From the NCBI RefSeq assembly GCF_023115465.1, contig NZ_CP096034.1, positions 3,162,001 through 3,226,000 on the forward strand: 64,000 nt of DNA, given 5' to 3'. The translations under genes were made by a program, and so were the position numbers. Below are positions 59,699-64,000 of this stretch, in pieces; position 1 is the first letter of the stretch; the number at the start of each line of letters is the position of its first letter. Source of the stretch: Gottfriedia acidiceleris (GTDB lineage Bacteria > Bacillota > Bacilli > Bacillales > Bacillaceae_G). The notes below the pieces were generated by a model. It searched no databases, was not told the origin of the DNA, and was given only the letters and a program-made list of their open reading frames with translations.

Positions 59699-60153
59699 AT
59701 GAATAGACGTAAGGGAAGATTTCTTGTTGTCGCAGGGGCAGTATTTTTTAGGGAATGGTGGTACAGTCGCAAAAAAACTTTTTCAACAGTATAAAATTGA
59801 TATAGATTGGCTAGTAACCACCAGTTTGCTTATAGCTGGATTATTACTATTTGCCATTCAATATTTCAAAAAAAGACCGCTCTCAAATCTTTGGGGTTTG
59901 GAAAAATAGACAGATTGCAATTCAACTAATTGTCTTCGGGTTTTGGGGATGCTAGCCGTTATCTACACATATATGGCTTCTATACTATTACAGCTCTTAA
60001 CTACAATCTTTTGGTTAAAGAACCTTTTGGTATTTTCCAATGGCTTGGTACAGCTTATATCATTGGAATATTATTATTATTGCTTTGAATAAAGAGTCTT
60101 CCTCAAAAACTAGCCAACCTCCTAATAATAAAGAACGGCTTAGAGTTAGTTGA
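59699..60153 (+). pseudogene. Decayed EamA/DMT-family transporter
   Basis: Translated pieces in shifting frames match one EamA permease: RRKGRFLVVAGAVF, then GNGGTVAKKLFQQYKIDIDW and LLIAGLLLFAIQYFKK, then NRQIAIQLIVFG, GMLAVIYTYMAS, a jump to LLTTIFWLKEPFGIFQWLGTAY and the tail NKESSSKTSQPP ending at TGA. At least four frameshifts are needed and the middle (about half of a normal 300-aa protein) is missing. Not functional. Confidence 0.8.
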
Positions 60154-60186
60154 AATGTTTTTTTGAAATGTTTTTTTGAAATGTGA
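60152..60186 (+). repeat. Short tandem repeat GAAATGTTTTTTT
   Basis: The 13-14 base unit occurs twice and then partly a third time, directly after the decayed transporter. Probably slippage. Confidence 0.6.
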
Positions 60187-60188
60187 AA

Positions 60189-60222
60189 TAGGAGCTGATT
60201 AATCAATCAGCTCCTAAATTTT
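60189..60222 (+). terminator. Terminator of the decayed transporter gene
   Basis: TAGGAGCTGATT/AATCAGCTCCTA (60189-60200 with 60205-60216), 4-base loop, followed by AATTTTTA on the plus strand. Confidence 0.78.
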
Positions 60223-60323
60223 TAATTAAAGTATTCTCTTTGTTGAAATGGAAATAGTACAGTGTATTTTCCCTGCCTGTCTTTGTAACTTACACTTTTT
60301 TTCACAGTCAATGATTTCTTGAG

Positions 60324-60497
60324 TTATTGATATCGGTTTCCTAAATATCTTTTCCTATAAGCTTTACCTTGATCAGGAATATCCATGAAACCTTGTGCAC
60401 CCCAAATTACATGCTCTGTTAATTTATCAATACTACCAGTAAGCTCAACTCTTTCTTCCATTTCAATATCTTCATCTTTAGGAATTTCCATGTCCAT
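60324..60497 (-). CDS. Small acidic protein, 57 aa, unknown
   Basis: MDMEIPKDEDIEMEERVELT leads into a C-terminal GAQGFMDIPDQGKAYRKRYL part with a basic end. Start ATG 60495-60497 with GGAAGGGA 10 bases upstream; stop TAA. Not recognised. The charge pattern and ribosome site suggest a real short gene, but it could be the remnant of a longer one, since the neighbourhood is decaying. Confidence 0.5.
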   Translation of the reverse strand: MDMEIPKDEDIEMEERVELTGSIDKLTEHVIWGAQGFMDIPDQGKAYRKRYLGNRYQ

Positions 60498-60746
60498 CGT
60501 TGAATCATCCCTTCCATTTTACTGTTCAACCACAACCGATTTAGTACTCATTCTAAAATAATTTCGGCTTTATAGTTTTCTTCCACTGAAATTTCTTATA
60601 CCAGTAGAAATGTACATAGTTGAATTGGAACTTTGATTGACGGTAAAAGAGAACATCAATGAAAATCAGTATTCTCTTTAAGTATTTCTTTAGTAAATTA
60701 GGGGATAATTTATAAGTCTAAAGAATTTTATTAGGAGGAAATGTTA

Positions 60747-61280
60747 TTGATTTACTACAATAGGTTTAGTACAAAGAGAGACTTATCAGTAAGTGAAGGT
60801 GATCGTGTAGAAATTATTAAAAGAAGTGACATTTATTGTATTAATGAGGAAGAACCTATTTATCATTCTGGGACGATAACGAAAATTGATTATGATGATT
60901 TAAATAGATCACCAGAAAAAGAAGCTGTTGGTATTTGGGTAAAATTTGATAAGGATACCGTCTTTAATGATGGCGAAGAAGAACGTATAGCATTAGCTGA
61001 GATAGAGGAAATGTTTAAGAAAATGTATGACATAGTTGGTTATGCTATGGTAAATGAAGGAGTTACATTAAGCATTACAGGAGAAGGTATAGGAAAAATC
61101 ATTAACTTTGACTATCAAGATGGAAGTTTATTACCTGTATCAATCCAAGATGGTAATGGAGTAGAAAAAAGAACTATTACTCAAGCTGATGAAGAATTAA
61201 TTGAAGAACTCAAGCGTTATGGTACACCACAAAAGTACTTTCATTATGTAATTTCTCAATCAAAAAAAATGAAAAAATAA
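60747..61280 (+). CDS. Unknown protein, 177 aa
   Basis: Start TTG 60747-60749, 8 bases after GGAGG; an ATG two codons earlier is too close to the ribosome site. Soluble, acidic, strand-rich: EGDRVEIIKRSDIYCINEEE and SGTITKIDYDDLN look like a small barrel; the second half has SITGEGIGKIINFDYQDGSL and ends in a Lys-rich tail. No family recognised. Could be an immunity-type or accessory protein, but nothing adjacent proves it. Confidence 0.7.
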   Translation: MIYYNRFSTKRDLSVSEGDRVEIIKRSDIYCINEEEPIYHSGTITKIDYDDLNRSPEKEAVGIWVKFDKDTVFNDGEEERIALAEIEEMFKKMYDIVGYAMVNEGVTLSITGEGIGKIINFDYQDGSLLPVSIQDGNGVEKRTITQADEELIEELKRYGTPQKYFHYVISQSKKMKK

Positions 61281-61320
61281 TACAACATTTCTAAAGTATT
61301 ACATAAAGGTTTGGAATTCA

Positions 61321-61349
61321 AAAAAGGCTCTTTTCTAATTAGCCTTTTT
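61321..61349 (+). terminator. Terminator after the 177-aa gene
   Basis: AAAAAGGCT/AGCCTTTTT (61321-61329 with 61341-61349), T-run on the plus strand. Confidence 0.78.
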
Positions 61350-61411
61350 TAAATTCTATATAACTCGATGATGCATTAGTTGCATTTTAAATTTCAAAAG
61401 GTGGCATTAGA

Positions 61412-61771
61412 TCAATACCAACCAAAACCAAGTATGCCATGATCCAAATTACTTTCATTCCATTCTAAAATTCCTTCTCCTACGCAAATGCCTTGTTTTT
61501 CCATCTCTTTTTCATAGAACTTTATAATATCATTACGTTTTACATCATCCTCAGGTAATTCAACTAACAAAGATTCAGCATAAGGTCCCCCTTCTTCCTC
61601 AATACGTTCTTTTTCATCTATAATTCCAACAACCCACACTTTTCCTGCACCAAGTTCATAAAGCTTCTTAACAAAATTAATAGCATTAATTGTTTCACCA
61701 AATCGATTAGTCGCAAATGCTGATGGATTATGATTATTTTTTAGCCACTCTAGTGCTTCAAAAGTTTTCAT
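61412..61771 (-). CDS. Unknown protein, 119 aa
   Basis: Soluble and acidic: FEALEWLKNNHNPSAFATNRF, LYELGAGKVWVVGIIDEKER, ESLLVELPEDD and LDHGILGFGWY. Not recognised. It reads as a compact alpha/beta fold. Ribosome site weak (CGGAATGATTTGA). Belongs to the accessory block beside caa3 oxidase genes; its own promoter was not identified. Confidence 0.68.
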   Translation of the reverse strand: MKTFEALEWLKNNHNPSAFATNRFGETINAINFVKKLYELGAGKVWVVGIIDEKERIEEEGGPYAESLLVELPEDDVKRNDIIKFYEKEMEKQGICVGEGILEWNESNLDHGILGFGWY

Positions 61772-61923
61772 TCAAATCATTCCGCCTTATTGTATTTTTT
61801 ACGTTTATGTTAGTAGTTTGATATAAAAGAAAAATCTCCTGTAAAATAAACTCTTTTTATATGTATTCTTAAAGTTCTACAATACAATGTTTCTTTTTGA
61901 ACTAAACTGAAAGTATGTCCTAC

Positions 61924-61960
61924 AAAAAAAAAGGAAGTGAATTAAATTCACTTCCTTTTT
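61924..61960 (-). terminator. Terminator of the ctaCDEF operon
   Basis: Fifteen-base perfect stem (61928-61942 with 61946-61960), loop TAA, T-run on the minus strand, directly after ctaF. Shows that ctaG is outside this transcript. Confidence 0.92.
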
Positions 61961-61963
61961 ACA

Positions 61964-62302
61964 TCATAACCAGATTAATGTTAAGAATGTTAATAGTGTA
62001 ATTACAGCAACTGTAACGCCTGAATATAGGAAGAAGGCTGGTGTGCTGTGACCTTTATTTTTCATGTGCATGAAGTAATAAAGTTGGAACACTAATTGTA
62101 CTACAGCAAGTAATAAAATAAATGGTACCGTAAAGTATGGATCCATTTTATCTCTGTACAATACTGCTCCGAAAGATGCAAGTGTTAAAATGATCATTAA
62201 TGCAAATGAAATTAATTGTTGTTTCATTTCTTCTGCATGTTTGCGTCTGTGATACTTTATTTCAACTTGATTTCTTTGATGAGAGTTTGTATTTGTGCCC
62301 AT
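61964..62302 (-). CDS. ctaF: Cytochrome caa3 oxidase subunit IV
   Basis: 112 aa with three membrane helices (about 29-48, 57-80, 88-111). The cytoplasmic start is basic (KYHRRKHAEEMK); HMKNKGHSTP links the last two helices. ATG after GGTGGGATAAGAAA, 4 bases from ctaE. Confidence 0.95.
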   Translation of the reverse strand: MGTNTNSHQRNQVEIKYHRRKHAEEMKQQLISFALMIILTLASFGAVLYRDKMDPYFTVPFILLLAVVQLVFQLYYFMHMKNKGHSTPAFFLYSGVTVAVITLLTFLTLIWL

Positions 62303-62306
62303 TTTC

Positions 62307-62930
62307 TTATCCCACCATTCCCATTAAGTATACTACTGTAAAGATGAAAATCCATACTACGTCGATGAAGTGCCAGTATAAACTTGCAATATAAAACTTC
62401 GGAGCGTTGTATAAATTTAAACCTCTTCCACCATTTCGAAGCATTAAAGTAGTGATCCATAGTAAACCAACAAATACGTGGGCACCATGAGTACCTACTA
62501 ATGTATAGAATGAAGAACCAAATGCACTGCTTTTAATTGTAAAATGAAATTCGTGCATATAGTGTCTAAATTCGTAAATTTCTAATAATAAAAATCCTAG
62601 ACCTAATAAAACTGTAATACCTAACCATAACATCATCTTTTTGTGTTCAAAGTTTTTCATGTGGTACATTGCATAAACACTTGTAAGAGAAGATGTTAAT
62701 AGTAACATAGTAGCAATGAATACTAATTTTGGTTCGAACATTTCTGCAGCACTTGCTCCACCAGCAGTAGAGTTTCTTAATGCTAAGAAAGTACCAAATA
62801 ATGATGCGAATAATACAGTTTCTCCACCAAGAAATAGCCAGAATGCTAAGAACTTATTTTTACCTTCTTCTGTCGCTTTTTCAGGGTTATGAGGAAACGT
62901 TTCAGCTGTAAATTTTTGATTCATTTCCAT
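62307..62930 (-). CDS. ctaE: Cytochrome caa3 oxidase subunit III
   Basis: 207 aa, five membrane helices; FWLFLGGETVLFASLFGTFLALRN and TLVGTHGAHVFVGLLW are the family motifs. Two close ATGs (62930, 62924); the first overlaps the ctaD stop and is taken. KFTAETFPHNPEKATEEGKN matches B. subtilis CtaE closely. Confidence 0.96.
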   Translation of the reverse strand: MEMNQKFTAETFPHNPEKATEEGKNKFLAFWLFLGGETVLFASLFGTFLALRNSTAGGASAAEMFEPKLVFIATMLLLTSSLTSVYAMYHMKNFEHKKMMLWLGITVLLGLGFLLLEIYEFRHYMHEFHFTIKSSAFGSSFYTLVGTHGAHVFVGLLWITTLMLRNGGRGLNLYNAPKFYIASLYWHFIDVVWIFIFTVVYLMGMVG

Positions 62931-64000
62931 TATGCCTCAACCCCCTCATCAGCTATATCTTCTTTATGGATATGGAATCCATGATCATCAATCCAAGAAC
63001 GTAAGAACATTGAACCGAATGTAATAAATAAGCCAAGAATTAATACACCAACTGCAGTGTGGTTCTTAAGTTGGTCATTATACATTGCCCCAAATGCTGC
63101 AATAAATAAGCCTACTGACATAACAAACGGTAAAATAGATGAGTTTGGCATATGAATATCACCTAGTGGTTCAGCAGGTGTCATTTTGCCGTCTCCTTCC
63201 ATTTTTTCTACCCATAGAGCGTCTAATCCACGTACATAAGGAATTTGAGCAAAGTTATATTCTGGTGCAGGAGAAGGAATTGACCACTCAAGTGTACGAC
63301 CTACACCCCATGCATCTCCAGCAGCTTTTTTACCTTTTATTGCTGTATAAACAACATTGATTAACATTACGATAGTAGCTAGACCCATGAACATTGCTCC
63401 GATTGAGCTGATCATGTTTCCAGTATCTAAGCCTTGTCCAGGTAAGTATGTAAAGTAACGACGAGGCATACCCATTAATCCTAAGAAATGTTGAATAAAG
63501 AATGTTAAATGGAAACCAATAAAGAATAAAAAGAATGTAATTTTACCTAATGTTTCATTTAAGATTTTACCAAACATTTTTGGCCACCAGTAATGTGCAC
63601 CGGCAAAAAGACCAAATACTACCCCACCTACGATTACGTAGTGGAAGTGAGCTACTACGAAATAACTATCATGGAATTGATAGTCAGCAGGAGCTGCAGC
63701 ATTCATAATACCAGTTACCCCACCTAGTACGAATGATGGAATAAAAGCAACTGACCAAAGCATTGGTGTTGTAAAACGAATTTGTCCGCCCCACATTGTT
63801 AATAACCAGTTAAAGATTTTTACCCCTGTAGGAACAGCAATCGCCATTGTTGCAACAGCGAAAATAGCATTTGCTACTGCACCAAGACCATCTGTAAACA
63901 TATGGTGAGCCCATACCATGAATCCTAAGAAACCAATTAAAACTGTTGCGAATACCATTGAAGAGTAACCGAATAAACGTTTCTTAGAGAATGCTGGAAT
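62930..64000 (-). CDS. ctaD: Cytochrome caa3 oxidase subunit I, C-terminal part (cut by window edge)
   Basis: 356 codons visible, open through the right edge (first visible residues IPAFSKKRLFGYSSMVFAT). Seen are MVWAHHMFTDGL, with two copper B histidines, the HDSYFVVAHFHYVIVGG segment carrying the heme a3 and heme a His ligands, and the extended C-terminal helices of the caa3 type. Reduces oxygen and pumps protons. The start lies outside the window. Confidence 0.97.
   Translation of the reverse strand: MPAFSKKRLFGYSSMVFATVLIGFLGFMVWAHHMFTDGLGAVANAIFAVATMAIAVPTGVKIFNWLLTMWGGQIRFTTPMLWSVAFIPSFVLGGVTGIMNAAAPADYQFHDSYFVVAHFHYVIVGGVVFGLFAGAHYWWPKMFGKILNETLGKITFFLFFIGFHLTFFIQHFLGLMGMPRRYFTYLPGQGLDTGNMISSIGAMFMGLATIVMLINVVYTAIKGKKAAGDAWGVGRTLEWSIPSPAPEYNFAQIPYVRGLDALWVEKMEGDGKMTPAEPLGDIHMPNSSILPFVMSVGLFIAAFGAMYNDQLKNHTAVGVLILGLFITFGSMFLRSWIDDHGFHIHKEDIADEGVEA

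Noticed and set aside
61412-61771. Named immunity-protein assignment for the 119-aa protein
   Set aside because: General resemblance only; no motif or partner toxin supports it.

Overview
The window is chromosomal DNA of a low-GC, endospore-forming Bacillaceae bacterium. Gene order follows the Bacillus subtilis ctaD-to-pyrAB segment in reverse, and sporulation genes are interleaved (sigE, sigG, spoIIGA, spoVD, spoVE, ylbJ, a gerR-type regulator, ylmC). The species cannot be fixed from sequence alone; divergence and accessory content suggest a Bacillus relative outside the subtilis group. Most genes are on the minus strand.

Layout, low to high coordinates. (1) 1-5.9 kb: pyrimidine operon pyrR-pyrP-pyrB-pyrC-carA-carB (carB cut by the window edge), with a sigma-A promoter and two PyrR-type attenuators. 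(2) 5.9-13.3 kb: rluD, lspA and a DksA-like gene, then an inserted block (two tandem secreted CAP-domain genes, each behind a perfect cre-like site, and a small unknown gene), then ileS with its T-box leader. (3) 13.3-17.5 kb: divIVA, ylmH, ylmG, sepF, ylmE, ylmD and ylmC. (4) 17.5-20.9 kb: a tandem 124-bp repeat, then sigG and the spoIIGA-sigE operon behind a Spo0A-type promoter. (5) 21.0-38.9 kb: a plus-strand methyltransferase gene, then the dcw cluster (ftsZ, ftsA, divIB, murB, murG, spoVE, murD, mraY, murE, spoVD, pbpB, ftsL, rsmH, mraZ). (6) 39-57.8 kb: bshC and the ylb region (ylbQ to ylbA), including rpmF, tmcAL, ddcP, coaD, rsmD, ricF, then ctaM-like and ctaG genes. (7) 57.8-61.9 kb: accessory island between ctaG and ctaF with a lone eutH, a decayed EamA transporter, a broken ORF and three unknown genes. 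(8) 62-64 kb: ctaF, ctaE and ctaD (partial) of cytochrome caa3 oxidase.

The genes jointly serve UMP synthesis, septum and cell-wall construction, compartment-specific sporulation transcription, translation (IleRS, L32, tRNA and rRNA modification) and terminal respiration. The core is conventional. The less ordinary signals are a structured, C-rich, terminator-ended plus-strand RNA between the ylbG and rsmD genes; a tmcAL gene whose only sensible start is CTG; the 124-bp repeat whose edge supplies the sigG stop codon; the cre-linked CAP duplicates; a pyr operon without a third attenuator; and the decaying island beside eutH. No wholly new multi-gene system was convincingly identified.
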